Of a stretch of DNA of 64,000 nt, positions 33,261 to 41,777 are shown piece by piece. A model generated the notes under the pieces. That model searched no databases, was not told the origin of the DNA, and was given only the letters and a program-made list of their open reading frames with translations. The stretch lies in assembly GCA_022843265.1 (NCBI GenBank), contig JALHNZ010000004.1, forward strand, positions 1-64,000, read 5' to 3'. This DNA is from Gemmatimonadaceae bacterium (GTDB taxonomy: Bacteria > Gemmatimonadota > Gemmatimonadetes > Gemmatimonadales > Gemmatimonadaceae). The position numbers and the translations under genes are program-made. The first letter of the stretch is position 1. The number at the start of each line of letters is the position of its first letter.

Positions 33261-33875
33261 CTAGTCCGCGTCGTGATCTTCAAGCGCGCGCACGAGGGCC
33301 TGCTGCAAACGTGCTTCTGCATCTTCCGATTGACCGAGCGCTGGTGACAGCGCCGCGTATTGTCGCAACATTTCGTCGCCGACCACGGCGTCACTGGGCG
33401 TCCGGACGCCGAGGGCCTGCAGCTGTTGCAAGGCGAGCTCGTGCAACAGCGCAATGGTATCGGCCTCGAGCGCGGCCAGCTGCGGCACCGACGGCCGAGC
33501 GGTGGGTTGCGTATTGCGTCGACGCTTCGGCGCCTCGAACAGTGCACGTACCGGGGCCGGCACGATCACGAACGAGCCGGCCGTGTGCTCCTGCCATTCC
33601 TTGATCACATTGCGGCGCCTGAGCGCGGGCATCAGCGCCAGCACGGCTTCGCGCACTGGGCTCACGCCGCCAAAGCTGCGCATACCGCGACCGGTGATGA
33701 CCAGCACTTCCGTTGCGCCTTCCACCTGCTGCTGGCGCAGCCAGCGCTCACAGCGGGCGACCGCCTCAGCGACGGTCGGTTGCTGTGCGCGCAGGTTCAA
33801 CGTGCGCCGCGGTCCAAAGCGCACCTCGTCGAACGCCTGCTGCAGCGGAACCGGTGACCGAGGCGACTGAGACAT
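33261..33875 (-). CDS. Smr-domain protein
   Basis: A 204-residue protein with an Smr domain at about 20-95: LNLRAQQPTVAEAVARCERWL then EVLVITGRGMRSFGG and REAVLALMP, the usual DLxG...EA...HGxG layout, though the first motif reads NLRAQ rather than DLHG. Smr domains are nucleic-acid endonucleases or binders. A charged Arg-rich linker and an Ala/Leu/Gln-rich helical tail follow. Start ATG 33875; the frame runs on to 33932 without family support. Between the phosphodiesterase and the M28 peptidase genes. Confidence 0.75.
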   Translation of the reverse strand: MSQSPRSPVPLQQAFDEVRFGPRRTLNLRAQQPTVAEAVARCERWLRQQQVEGATEVLVITGRGMRSFGGVSPVREAVLALMPALRRRNVIKEWQEHTAGSFVIVPAPVRALFEAPKRRRNTQPTARPSVPQLAALEADTIALLHELALQQLQALGVRTPSDAVVGDEMLRQYAALSPALGQSEDAEARLQQALVRALEDHDAD

Positions 33876-33954
33876 GTGGAAGAGGGAGACATGCGATGCG
33901 ACAAGCGCGACATGAGCCGAGACCTTGGCCATCGTATCGCGGACACGCCGTACG

Positions 33955-35640
33955 CTACCGCCGCCGTGCTGGACTTAATGTACCGCCGCGCGGATCTCCG
34001 CCCAACGCTTCCTGTAGCACCTGTCCGTCAATCGGCTCAAGCGGAACAATGCCAAGCACAGCCGCCAGTGTGGCCGCCACATCCACCGTTCGGGCAGGCG
34101 CGTCGTAGAAGCCGGCACGAAACGGAGACCCGAGAAACGCGATCGGTACGCGGGCATCAATGTCATGAGGCATGCCGTGCGTCGCGTACGTCGTGGTGAA
34201 CCAGTAATGATCCGGTTCCAGCGTGATGGTCAGCAACGCATTCAGGTCGGGCGGAATGGCGTTGTACCAGCGACGTGCAAACGTATCGTTACGCGCCATC
34301 AACGCGGGCAGTTCGGACACGGCGTCCACGCGCATGACACCCGGTAGCGCACGAAACTCAGTCCGTAGTGCCGCCACGACCGAATCAACCGGTACGTTCT
34401 TCCGACGAAGGCGCGCCGTATCGAGCACGACGATCCCCGATTCCATCTGCAGCGCGTCTCCTTCTACCCCGAACGCGGCCAATGCGCTGCGACCGCGCGC
34501 CATGGTGGGGCGAATATCCACGCGACCGCGCGCCGAGTCGGTGCCGACAAACGTGAGTTCCGGATACGGCGCCACGCCATGATCGGAACTGATCGCGAAG
34601 AGAATGCGTGATGAGTCGCGCGTGCGGAAAAGTGAATCGATAAACTGCCCCAGATAGTGGTCCACGCTCAGGAGCTGATCATGCACTTCGCGGGAATCGG
34701 GGCCGTAGCGATGACCAATCGCGTCCGTGGTCGACAACGACAGGCCGATAAAGTCGGTGCTGCTACCAGCGCCCAGCTTCATGGCGTCAATGCCAGCGAG
34801 CGCGAGCTGCACGGTCAGTGAGTCCATCACCGGATATTCGGTCAGCATCAAGGCGCGACGCGCGGCCGAATCGGGGAGGAGGTGGGGGAATACAAAATCG
34901 CGTCCGCTATTCTCACGGCGCACCGAATCCGGTTCCGGATACGCGCTCGCGGGCTTTCGGGTCGTCCATCGAGCACCCTGCAGGGCGCCGATGAAATCAC
35001 GTTCGTTAAACGCGCGCACCCAGCTCGGCAGGGTATCGGCGTAGTAGCGACTGGTGACGAAGCGGCCGTCCGTGGAATACCAAAACGCCGACTGTTTGGC
35101 ACGACCAATCGGCAGAATTGCCCCACGGTCCTTGCGAGAGACGGACAGCGCGCGCGCCCATTGATCGTTGCTGCGCATCCAGTCGAACAACGACGTGCCG
35201 CGGAAGCGGTCGGGAGACGCACCGCCGCCACGTCCACCATCAATGAGCGGCGCTTGTGGATCGCTCACGCCCGCATCATTGCGCACAATGCCGGTGCTGC
35301 GCGGATGCCGACCGCTGCCAAGCGAGGCGTGTCCGGGTGCGGTTTCCGTGACCGCGTGGTCGTGCGACGCGTTCGTGAAAAACGCGCCCTGTTTCATGAA
35401 GCGCGCCAGTCCGCCGGTGAACTCACTACGCCATCTGGTGAGATAGTCAGGGCGCAGTTGATCCACCGTGATCAGCACCACGAGTTGCGGACGCGAAGGA
35501 TCGGCGGCGGGTTGGGCCGGCGCGTGCGACGCCGTCAGCGCGATCGTGATCGCTGCGAAAGCACAGTGTCGCACCGTTCTGGTGCGAGGCGCGGCATTGG
35601 TGCTGGCGCGCGCAGATCGAGAGAAGAGAGAGAGACGCAT
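33955..35640 (-). CDS. Alkaline phosphatase / nucleotide pyrophosphatase superfamily protein (PafA-like)
   Basis: A 561-residue exported phosphoesterase with a signal peptide ending near HAPAQ. Metal and catalytic residues of the superfamily are seen: Asp60 in VLITVDQLRPDYL, the nucleophile Thr in AVTETAPGHASLGSG (98 or 100), Asp/His in STTDAIGHRYGPDS, ISSDHGVAPYP, and a late His in ATHGMPHD. A Thr nucleophile is as in PafA and NPP enzymes. It should release phosphate from monoesters or cleave phosphodiesters in the periplasm. First gene of the hydrolase run. Confidence 0.9.
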   Translation of the reverse strand: MRLSLFSRSARASTNAAPRTRTVRHCAFAAITIALTASHAPAQPAADPSRPQLVVLITVDQLRPDYLTRWRSEFTGGLARFMKQGAFFTNASHDHAVTETAPGHASLGSGRHPRSTGIVRNDAGVSDPQAPLIDGGRGGGASPDRFRGTSLFDWMRSNDQWARALSVSRKDRGAILPIGRAKQSAFWYSTDGRFVTSRYYADTLPSWVRAFNERDFIGALQGARWTTRKPASAYPEPDSVRRENSGRDFVFPHLLPDSAARRALMLTEYPVMDSLTVQLALAGIDAMKLGAGSSTDFIGLSLSTTDAIGHRYGPDSREVHDQLLSVDHYLGQFIDSLFRTRDSSRILFAISSDHGVAPYPELTFVGTDSARGRVDIRPTMARGRSALAAFGVEGDALQMESGIVVLDTARLRRKNVPVDSVVAALRTEFRALPGVMRVDAVSELPALMARNDTFARRWYNAIPPDLNALLTITLEPDHYWFTTTYATHGMPHDIDARVPIAFLGSPFRAGFYDAPARTVDVAATLAAVLGIVPLEPIDGQVLQEALGGDPRGGTLSPARRR

Positions 35641-35929
35641 GCCTCACAATTTATCCCGTGAGGCCGCATGCAGTGCGATTGTTGTACGACTGTGACGCAG
35701 CGCGTGTCGCGACCGCGTACACCGTGCAGACCCAAGGTTCGGCCGGCGGTTCCCGCTCGAGCCTCGGACGCGCCGCCGGATCGGCGCATTCGAACGGGAA
35801 CCACCCCGCCGGCGAACACTCAGGTCATCTGATGCGCGCACCGTCGGTGCATCGCACGCGCTTCTGCGAGGCGCAAGAAGCTGCGACAATATGTGACACC
35901 TCGGCGCAATGCGCCAGCGTGCGCGGCAA
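35641..35929. other. 289-base gap with a large folded element
   Basis: No gene is seen. At 35742-35813 an elaborate inverted repeat stands out: outer GCCGGC/GCCGGC, then GGTTCCCG (35748-35755) with CGGGAACC (35795-35802), TCGA with TCGA, and GCGCCG (35770-35775) with CGGCGC (35782-35787). It may be a terminator for argD without a U-run, a structured RNA, or a mobile repeat. Confidence 0.55.
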
Positions 35930-37144
35930 CTAGTTGTCGAGCAACGCCGATTCAAGCAGGGCGATTGCTTCGCTCAGTTCATCGCGTGTCATGACAAGCG
36001 GTGGCAACAATCGCAGCGTGTGCTCGCCGGCACCAACAAGCAACAGCCCACGATCATACGCGCGTCCGACAATCGCCGCCGCGGGTTCGTGCGTGTCGAG
36101 CCCCCACATGAAGCCCATTCCACGAATCGCACGGATCTTTCCCGTGCGCTTCATCAGGGCGTTCAGTTCGGCGCTCAACCAGCAACCGGTTTCGAGCACG
36201 TGTTCCAGCAAGACCGGATCGGCGAGACGTTGCACGACATGCTCCGCCACTGCCGCGACAAGCGGCCCGCCACCAAACGTGGTGCCGTGATCACCTGGCT
36301 GCATGGCGCCCGCCACTGGTTCATTGACCAGCACCGCACCAATCGGCAAACCGTTTGCCATCGGCTTGGCAAGTGTGACCATGTCTGGCACCACACCTAA
36401 TCCTTCGTACGCGAAGAGGTGCCCCGTGCGTCCGAGTCCACACTGAATCTCGTCGAGAATCAGCAACACATTGCGCTCTCGAGTGAGCGTGCGCACCTCG
36501 CGCACAAAATCGGGATCGAGCACGCGCACGCCACCTTCTCCCTGAATGGGCTCCAGAATCAGCGCTGCGGTTGTATCCGGATCGAGCACCGCACGCAGCT
36601 CTTCAAGATCACGCTCCACGATCTGCACACCGCCCATCAGCGGAAGAAACGGCTGCCGATAGCTGGCGCGATCCGTCGCCGCGAGGGTGCCCGGCAGACG
36701 TCCGTGAAATGCACCGCGCAGACTCACAATGCCAAACTTGTTGTCATTGCCCTGCGCGCGCCCCCAACGCCGCGCAAACTTGAACGCCGCCTCGTTGGCT
36801 TCAGCGCCCGAGTTGCAGAAGAACACCTGACTCGCAAACGAGTGCTGCACAAACCACGCGGCCAGACGCTCTCCGGCCGCCGTGCGGTAGAGGTTGGACG
36901 TATGAATCAAACCGGAGGTGAGTGTCTCCTGGATGACGCGCGCCACGCCTGCATCTCCGTGACCGAGTGACACCACCGCAATGCCCGCCACCATATCCAG
37001 ATACGACTTGCCACTATCGTCGAACAGTCGCACGCCTTCTCCTCGCACGAACAGCGCAGGCTGGCGCTTGTACGTGCCGAGAATGGCGTTGCTGGCACTC
37101 GCCGGAGCGGTGACAGAGTCAGGAAGCGCGGTAGCGGTAGACAT
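35930..37144 (-). CDS. argD: Acetylornithine aminotransferase
   Basis: PLP enzyme (class III aminotransferase, 404 residues) converting N-acetylglutamate semialdehyde to N-acetylornithine. PLP lysine is Lys260 in LAKPMANGLPIG; Asp231 in LILDEIQCGLGRTG; FCNSGAEANEAA at 109-120 and EPIQGEGGV at 198-206 are family motifs. It follows argB with a 67-base gap on the minus strand, forming argC-argB-argD. Start ATG 37144. Confidence 0.95.
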   Translation of the reverse strand: MSTATALPDSVTAPASASNAILGTYKRQPALFVRGEGVRLFDDSGKSYLDMVAGIAVVSLGHGDAGVARVIQETLTSGLIHTSNLYRTAAGERLAAWFVQHSFASQVFFCNSGAEANEAAFKFARRWGRAQGNDNKFGIVSLRGAFHGRLPGTLAATDRASYRQPFLPLMGGVQIVERDLEELRAVLDPDTTAALILEPIQGEGGVRVLDPDFVREVRTLTRERNVLLILDEIQCGLGRTGHLFAYEGLGVVPDMVTLAKPMANGLPIGAVLVNEPVAGAMQPGDHGTTFGGGPLVAAVAEHVVQRLADPVLLEHVLETGCWLSAELNALMKRTGKIRAIRGMGFMWGLDTHEPAAAIVGRAYDRGLLLVGAGEHTLRLLPPLVMTRDELSEAIALLESALLDN

Positions 37145-37211
37145 GGCAATAGGAGTCGATGGTCAGACAACACAGAACATGAAAGACGTACACTTCAGCG
37201 GGAATACCAGC

Positions 37212-38018
37212 TCAACCGCTCACTATCGTGGTGCCGGCGCTTCGTTGCAGCAGGGCCGCGAGATCACCAATACGCACCTGGCGCACCCCATCGTTCAACG
37301 CACGCAATCCCGCTTCGAGCTTCGCGGCCATACCGCCCTCAGCGGTGCCGTTGGCGATCAGCTCCGCGGCATCGTGCGGCGTGACCACACCGATCGGGGT
37401 GCGCTCGCGATCCAGCACGGCCGGCACGTCGGCCATGAAAAACAGTTCGTCTGCCCCAAGCGCGCCGGCGATGGCCGCGGCCGCGTCGTCACCGTTCACG
37501 TTCATGGCCTGCGCGCGATGTGCGTCCTCATGTGCCGCGACTGGCGACAGCACCGGGAAAAATCCGCGCTCGAGCAACAACTGTGGCAATCGGGCGTCGA
37601 CGCTGACCGGCGTGCCGGCAAATCCAAACGTGGCGACATCAATCGGTGTCGCCCGTAAAAATCCCGCGTCCTCACCACTGAAACCAACCGCCGGAACACC
37701 AACGGCCACGAGCGCCGACACCAACTGTTTGTTGGCAAGACCCGAGAGTGCCATGCGCACGACATCCAGGTCGCCCTCAGTGGTGACGCGGCGTCCACCC
37801 ACAAAACGTGGCGTGTCGCCACGCTGCTTTTGCAGCACCGAGATTTGATCACCACCGCCGTGCACAATCACGACGCGACCTTCGCGCGCACGCCAGAGCT
37901 CCGAGAGCGCGCCCGGCAACGCGGGATCCGCCTGCGTACGTCCGCCGAGCTTGACGACGATGAGTGATGACACCGCCGACGTGTTCGCCGGCGGTGCAGT
38001 CTGCGCATTCGCTGTCAT
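37212..38018 (-). CDS. argB: Acetylglutamate kinase
   Basis: Phosphorylates N-acetylglutamate, the second step of arginine synthesis. 268 residues: VVKLGGRTQAD at the start of the kinase fold, VIVHGGGDQIS loop binding the nucleotide, NGDDAAAAIAGALGADELFFMADVPAVLD near 173-201, and GGMAAKLEAGLRAL near 229-242. Closer in composition to the hexameric, arginine-sensitive group is not decidable by eye. ATG 38018 overlaps the argC stop by 4 bases, so it is coupled. Confidence 0.94.
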   Translation of the reverse strand: MTANAQTAPPANTSAVSSLIVVKLGGRTQADPALPGALSELWRAREGRVVIVHGGGDQISVLQKQRGDTPRFVGGRRVTTEGDLDVVRMALSGLANKQLVSALVAVGVPAVGFSGEDAGFLRATPIDVATFGFAGTPVSVDARLPQLLLERGFFPVLSPVAAHEDAHRAQAMNVNGDDAAAAIAGALGADELFFMADVPAVLDRERTPIGVVTPHDAAELIANGTAEGGMAAKLEAGLRALNDGVRQVRIGDLAALLQRSAGTTIVSG

Positions 38019-39040
38019 CGCGGGAGTCCGGCGGCTTCGTCCAGGCCGAGCATGATGTTGGCATTCTGCACCGCCTGACCGGCGGCACCCTTCACAAGAT
38101 TGTCGATCGCTGCGAAGAGCAGCAGCGTAGGCGTGCGCACATGCTGCACCGTGACCGCACTGACGCGCACCACATTGCGATGCACCACATCAGCGAGCGC
38201 CGGCAACTCGGCGCTCACTTCGACGAACGGTTCATTGTCGTATGCCGCACGCAGGACACTCAGTGGATCGGCGATCGGCGCCGTCAGCGGTACGGTGATG
38301 GTGCTGAGAATGCCGCGGTCCACCGGGAGCAGATGCGGAGTGAACAACAGATCAAAATCGCCACCAAGCCGTGCCACACTGTCTGTCATTTCCGGCAAAT
38401 GGCGATGCACGTTGCCGGCCGAGTAGGCTCTGAAGTTTTCCGTCACCTCGGCGAACAGCAGCTCAGCTTTGGGCGATGCACCGGCGCCACTCACACCGCT
38501 GGCGGCGGCCACCGACACGAGCGCACCCGGAGCGACCAGTCCCGCGCGCACAAACGGTGCGAGCGCGACAAGAATGCTCGTGGGATAACAACCGGGGTTT
38601 GCGACCACGCGCGCGCCGGCTATGTCCGCACGAAAAAGCTCAGGTAATCCGTACGGCACATTCGCCGGCACACTGGCCGGAATCGGATGCGTGCTACCAC
38701 CACGACCGGGACGCAAATCGCTTGAAAGGTCGACAACGCGAATACCGGCGTCGAGCACACGGCCCACCCAGTCCACACTGGCACCATGCGGGAGCGCGCT
38801 GAAAACGAGCTCGACCTCATTGAGGTTTGCGTCGTCTGGCGCGATCATGGGCACATCGATCAGGGCGCCGTGGCCGGAGCGCACGCGCAACGTTTGCCCC
38901 CGGCGCTCGTTGGCGGTGGCAAAACGCAGATTGCAGGAGGGGTGGGACGCAATGAGTCCACACAACTCGCGTCCAGCGTAGCCGCTGGCGCCGAGGACCC
39001 CGATCGGAATACTATGCACAGTGAATGCATATTCTTGCAT
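38015..39040 (-). CDS. argC: N-acetyl-gamma-glutamyl-phosphate reductase
   Basis: NADPH-dependent reductase of arginine synthesis, 341 residues from the ATG at 39040. IGVLGASGYAGREL is the cofactor-binding turn, VDLSSDLR and the catalytic Cys151 in VANPGCYPT follow, then the FTPHLLPVDRGI and GNVHRHLPEM substrate region. A second candidate start is GTG 39019: it lies exactly 7 bases after a predicted -10, so the transcript may be leaderless and begin there, with the ATG at 39040 lying inside the ARG-box candidate. First gene of argCBD, divergent from argR. Confidence 0.93.
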   Translation of the reverse strand: MQEYAFTVHSIPIGVLGASGYAGRELCGLIASHPSCNLRFATANERRGQTLRVRSGHGALIDVPMIAPDDANLNEVELVFSALPHGASVDWVGRVLDAGIRVVDLSSDLRPGRGGSTHPIPASVPANVPYGLPELFRADIAGARVVANPGCYPTSILVALAPFVRAGLVAPGALVSVAAASGVSGAGASPKAELLFAEVTENFRAYSAGNVHRHLPEMTDSVARLGGDFDLLFTPHLLPVDRGILSTITVPLTAPIADPLSVLRAAYDNEPFVEVSAELPALADVVHRNVVRVSAVTVQHVRTPTLLLFAAIDNLVKGAAGQAVQNANIMLGLDEAAGLPR

Positions 39041-39054
39041 GGCCGCGCTGTCAA
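39025..39054 (-). promoter_or_regulatory. argC promoter with overlapping ARG-box candidate
   Basis: On the minus strand TTGACA (39054-39049), 17 bases, and TATGCA (39031-39026) form a sigma-70-type promoter. The palindrome ATGCA-N6-TGCAT (39025-39040) covers the -10 and spacer, so a bound repressor would block it. The same core, ATGCATAT-(A/T)-CT, recurs before argH. Confidence 0.68.
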
Positions 39055-39088
39055 TCGTCGCGGGTGAACCTTCTGGCAGGAGTTTGGG

Positions 39089-39547
39089 GTGAGCGACAAA
39101 AGCACGCGGCATACGGCTATTCGGGAACTGGTCTCCGAACGGGCCGTGGGCAGTCAGGAGGAGCTGCGAAAGCTGTTGCATCAGCGTGGCTGGGATGTGA
39201 CGCAGTCCACGCTCTCGCGCGACTTGCGGGAGCTTCGGCTGGCGCGTATTCCGGACGGACATGGCAGCGCGCGCTACGCATTTCCTGAGGGGGCCCCTGA
39301 CGAGTCGGGCCCGAGCCTCGAGCAGCTGTTGCCGCAGCTGCTGATTGCCGTAGAAGCCGTGCAGGTGTTGGTCGTGGCCCGCACGGTGCCCTCAGGTGCG
39401 CAACCGGTCGCGGCTGCGCTCGACAGCGCGGCCTGGGGCGATGTCCTGGGCACGATCGCCGGCGACGATACGGTGCTGATCATCTGTCGTTCGCCGCAAG
39501 GACGCGAGCGTGTGGTGCGGCGCCTGAAACCGCTCACACGCCCGTGA
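39089..39547 (+). CDS. argR: Arginine repressor
   Basis: A 152-residue ArgR/AhrC-type regulator. The N-terminal winged helix (SQEELRKLLHQRGWDVTQSTLSRDLREL, residues about 22-49) binds ARG boxes; the C-terminal domain binds arginine and forms hexamers (QPVAAALDSAAWGDVLGTIAGDDTVLIICRS). It diverges from argCBD across a short region with the ARG-box candidate and therefore probably controls itself too. GTG start at 39089 with CAGGAG seven bases upstream. Confidence 0.93.
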   Translation: MSDKSTRHTAIRELVSERAVGSQEELRKLLHQRGWDVTQSTLSRDLRELRLARIPDGHGSARYAFPEGAPDESGPSLEQLLPQLLIAVEAVQVLVVARTVPSGAQPVAAALDSAAWGDVLGTIAGDDTVLIICRSPQGRERVVRRLKPLTRP

Positions 39548-39605
39548 CCGCAGTAAGGGTCTAGATTCCCTCGAAACGACGCCGCGGAGGCGCCCGTTCG
39601 AATCA

Positions 39606-39626
39606 TTATGCATATACTATGCATAA
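39606..39626 (+). promoter_or_regulatory. ARG-box candidate upstream of argH
   Basis: Perfect 9-base arms TTATGCATA and TATGCATAA separated by TAC. It shares the ATGCATAT-x-CT core and TGCAT half with the argC site. A TATACT element (39613-39618) inside it could serve as the -10 for argH, 44 bases before the ATG. Confidence 0.65.
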
Positions 39627-39661
39627 GTTCTCAACCGCCCTGAACGTTCGCCACTGCAATT

Positions 39662-41089
39662 ATGAATTCGCCTGCTTCGTCTGAATCGTCCGCCACACCC
39701 TCAGAAGGCACTCACAAACTGTGGGGCGGCCGATTCGCCAGCGGGCCGCATCCGCTGCTCACCGCGGTCAACCGTTCCATCGGCACGGACTTCCGGCTCT
39801 GGCCGCACGATGTGCGTTTGTCGCGCGCCTGGGCGCTCGCCCTGCGCGATGCCGGTGTGTTCTCGGCCGAGGAGTGCGACGCCGTCCGCGCGGGACTGGA
39901 TCGCGTGGGCGAGCGACTGGCCGCTGGTGAAACGCCGGTCGACACGGATGAAGACATCCATACCATGATCGATCGGTTGTTGCACGAGGAAGCGGGAGCG
40001 CCCGCCTCGCGCTTGCACACGGGTCGCTCACGCAATGATCAGGTGGCCACCGCGACACGCTTGTGGACGATGCAGGCGTGCACAATGCTCGACGCAGCGA
40101 TCGGTGAGCTGCAGCAGTCGCTGTATGCGCAGGCCGAGCAGTTACAGGACGCCGTGCTTCCCGCGTACACACATTTGCAGCGCGCACAGCCGGTGAGCGG
40201 CGCGCATTGGTTGCTGTCGCACTTCTGGGCGCTCGATCGGGATCGCGGGCGCCTCGCGGCCGCCTCTCTCGGTGCAGGCGTGATGCCACTGGGCTCCGGC
40301 GCGATTGCCGGGAGTGCGTTTCCTGTGTCGCGCGAACTCCTGCGTAGCGAGCTCGGCTTTCACACGATTTCACAGAACAGCATTGATGCGACCGGCGATC
40401 GCGACTTTGTGGCGGAGACGCTGTTCACGTGCGCACTCACCGCCGCGCATTGCTCGCGTCTGGCCGAGGATTTGATCGTGTACGGGTCGAGCGAGTTTGG
40501 TTTTGTGAAGTTCGGTGATCGCTTCAGTACCGGCTCCAGCATGATGCCGCAAAAGCGGAACCCTGATGTGTTTGAACTCGCGCGCGGGTCTGGTGGACGA
40601 CTGTTAGGCGACCTCGTCAGTATGCTGGCGACGCTCAAGGGATTGCCGAGCGGCTATAGCAAAGATTTGCAGGACGACAAACGCGCGCTGTTCAATGCCG
40701 TGGATATGCTCTTGCTTGTGCTGCCCGCGATGGCGGGCGCCATTGCCGAACTGCAGTTCAATCGCGAGCGCATGCGAGCCGCGGTGACGGGAGCCATGAT
40801 GGCCACTGACCTTGCGGACTACCTCGTGCGCAAAGGCGCCTCATTTCGCGAGGCGCACGGCGCGGTGGGACGGTTGGTTCGTGAGTCAGAAGACGCGAAT
40901 GTTGAACTGAACGAGCTGCCTCTGTCACAGGTGCGAGCCGCACACCCGTTGTTCGGGGAAGACGTCATGGACGCGCTAAGCATTGAAGCGTCGCTCGCGG
41001 TACGAAACGTTGAGGGTGGGACGGGACGCGATGCGGTCACTCAACAGTTGCAGCACGCACAGAATCGCATGCACCGCAGTGCGCAATAG
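39662..41089 (+). CDS. argH: Argininosuccinate lyase
   Basis: Cleaves argininosuccinate to arginine and fumarate; 475 residues, fumarase/aspartase superfamily. HTGRSRNDQVAT (about 119-130), the TSH-like GAHWLLSHFWALDRD region, and the signature GSSMMPQKRNPD at about 291-302, whose Ser/Lys/Asn loop closes on the substrate, are all present. An N-terminal Ser/Thr-rich extension (20 residues) precedes KLWGGRF. ATG 39662; no Shine-Dalgarno is evident. argG is not in the window. Confidence 0.95.
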   Translation: MNSPASSESSATPSEGTHKLWGGRFASGPHPLLTAVNRSIGTDFRLWPHDVRLSRAWALALRDAGVFSAEECDAVRAGLDRVGERLAAGETPVDTDEDIHTMIDRLLHEEAGAPASRLHTGRSRNDQVATATRLWTMQACTMLDAAIGELQQSLYAQAEQLQDAVLPAYTHLQRAQPVSGAHWLLSHFWALDRDRGRLAAASLGAGVMPLGSGAIAGSAFPVSRELLRSELGFHTISQNSIDATGDRDFVAETLFTCALTAAHCSRLAEDLIVYGSSEFGFVKFGDRFSTGSSMMPQKRNPDVFELARGSGGRLLGDLVSMLATLKGLPSGYSKDLQDDKRALFNAVDMLLLVLPAMAGAIAELQFNRERMRAAVTGAMMATDLADYLVRKGASFREAHGAVGRLVRESEDANVELNELPLSQVRAAHPLFGEDVMDALSIEASLAVRNVEGGTGRDAVTQQLQHAQNRMHRSAQ

Positions 41090-41182
41090 GTCACAGAACT
41101 CTTGACCGAAGTGGACTTTGGTCGCTTATTGGTGACACTGTAACAGATCAACCACGTTTCTCCCCAAGCCACAAGGATACTC

Positions 41183-41698
41183 ATGCTAAAATCACTCCGA
41201 CCGTTTGCCTTCGCGCTCGCCGCGGCAGTTTCGCTTCCCGCCAGCGCCGCCATGGCGCAGGGTGAGTTCACTCCCGGTACCAAGATTCTGAGCCTTGGTG
41301 TCCTGAGTGACAACGGAACGGGATTCGGCGGCGCGTTTGAGTACAGCTTGCTCGAACTGGCCCCGAACCTTCGTCTCGGTGTGGGCGGCTCGCTTGGTTA
41401 CTTCAGTGAAGATGTCGCTGGCTTCAGCTTCTCGTCGATGCCGATTCTGGCCAACGGCAATGTGCATCTTGCACTGCCCGATGTGCCGGCGCTCGACCTC
41501 TTCGCTGGCGCGTCCTTCGGTATCGTGCGCTTCTCGTACGACGACAACTTCCCGGGCACGGACAACTCGGATTCCGACACGGTGTTTGGCGTGAACCTTG
41601 GCGCGCGCTACTACTTCACGCCGCGCGTTGGCGCGGTCGCGCAGTTCGGCATTGGTGACGTGCCGGAGCTCTTCTTCGGCGTCACGTTCAAGTTCTAA
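41183..41698 (+). CDS. Small outer-membrane beta-barrel protein
   Basis: A 171-residue exported protein: signal peptide (MLKSLRPFAFALAAAVSLPASAAMAQ) and an eight-strand-like barrel (alternating strands such as LRLGVGGSLGYFS and FGVNLGARYYFTPRVG) ending in the BAM-type terminal FKF. No family can be named. In the 93 bases upstream a near-palindrome ACCGAAGT-gg-ACTTTGGT (41105-41122) overlaps a TTGACC hexamer, a possible operator. Confidence 0.75.
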   Translation: MLKSLRPFAFALAAAVSLPASAAMAQGEFTPGTKILSLGVLSDNGTGFGGAFEYSLLELAPNLRLGVGGSLGYFSEDVAGFSFSSMPILANGNVHLALPDVPALDLFAGASFGIVRFSYDDNFPGTDNSDSDTVFGVNLGARYYFTPRVGAVAQFGIGDVPELFFGVTFKF

Positions 41699-41710
41699 AC
41701 GGCGCGCTGT

Positions 41711-41760
41711 TGAGAAAAAAACGGGCGTCCGGCGTTCTGCCGGACGCCCGTTTTTTCTCA
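41711..41760. terminator. Bidirectional rho-independent terminator
   Basis: CGGGCGTCCGGC (41722-41733) pairs perfectly with GCCGGACGCCCG (41739-41750) with A-run and T-run on either side (TGAGAAAAAAA ... TTTTTTCTCA), so it serves both the small barrel gene and the convergent FAD oxidoreductase. Confidence 0.95.
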
Positions 41761-41777
41761 ATCGTGCTCGGCGATCG

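Noticed and set aside
41105-41122. Near-palindrome ACCGAAGT-gg-ACTTTGGT in the promoter region of the small barrel gene
   Set aside because: Not reported as an independent operator: only one copy, one wobble pair, and no regulator is adjacent.
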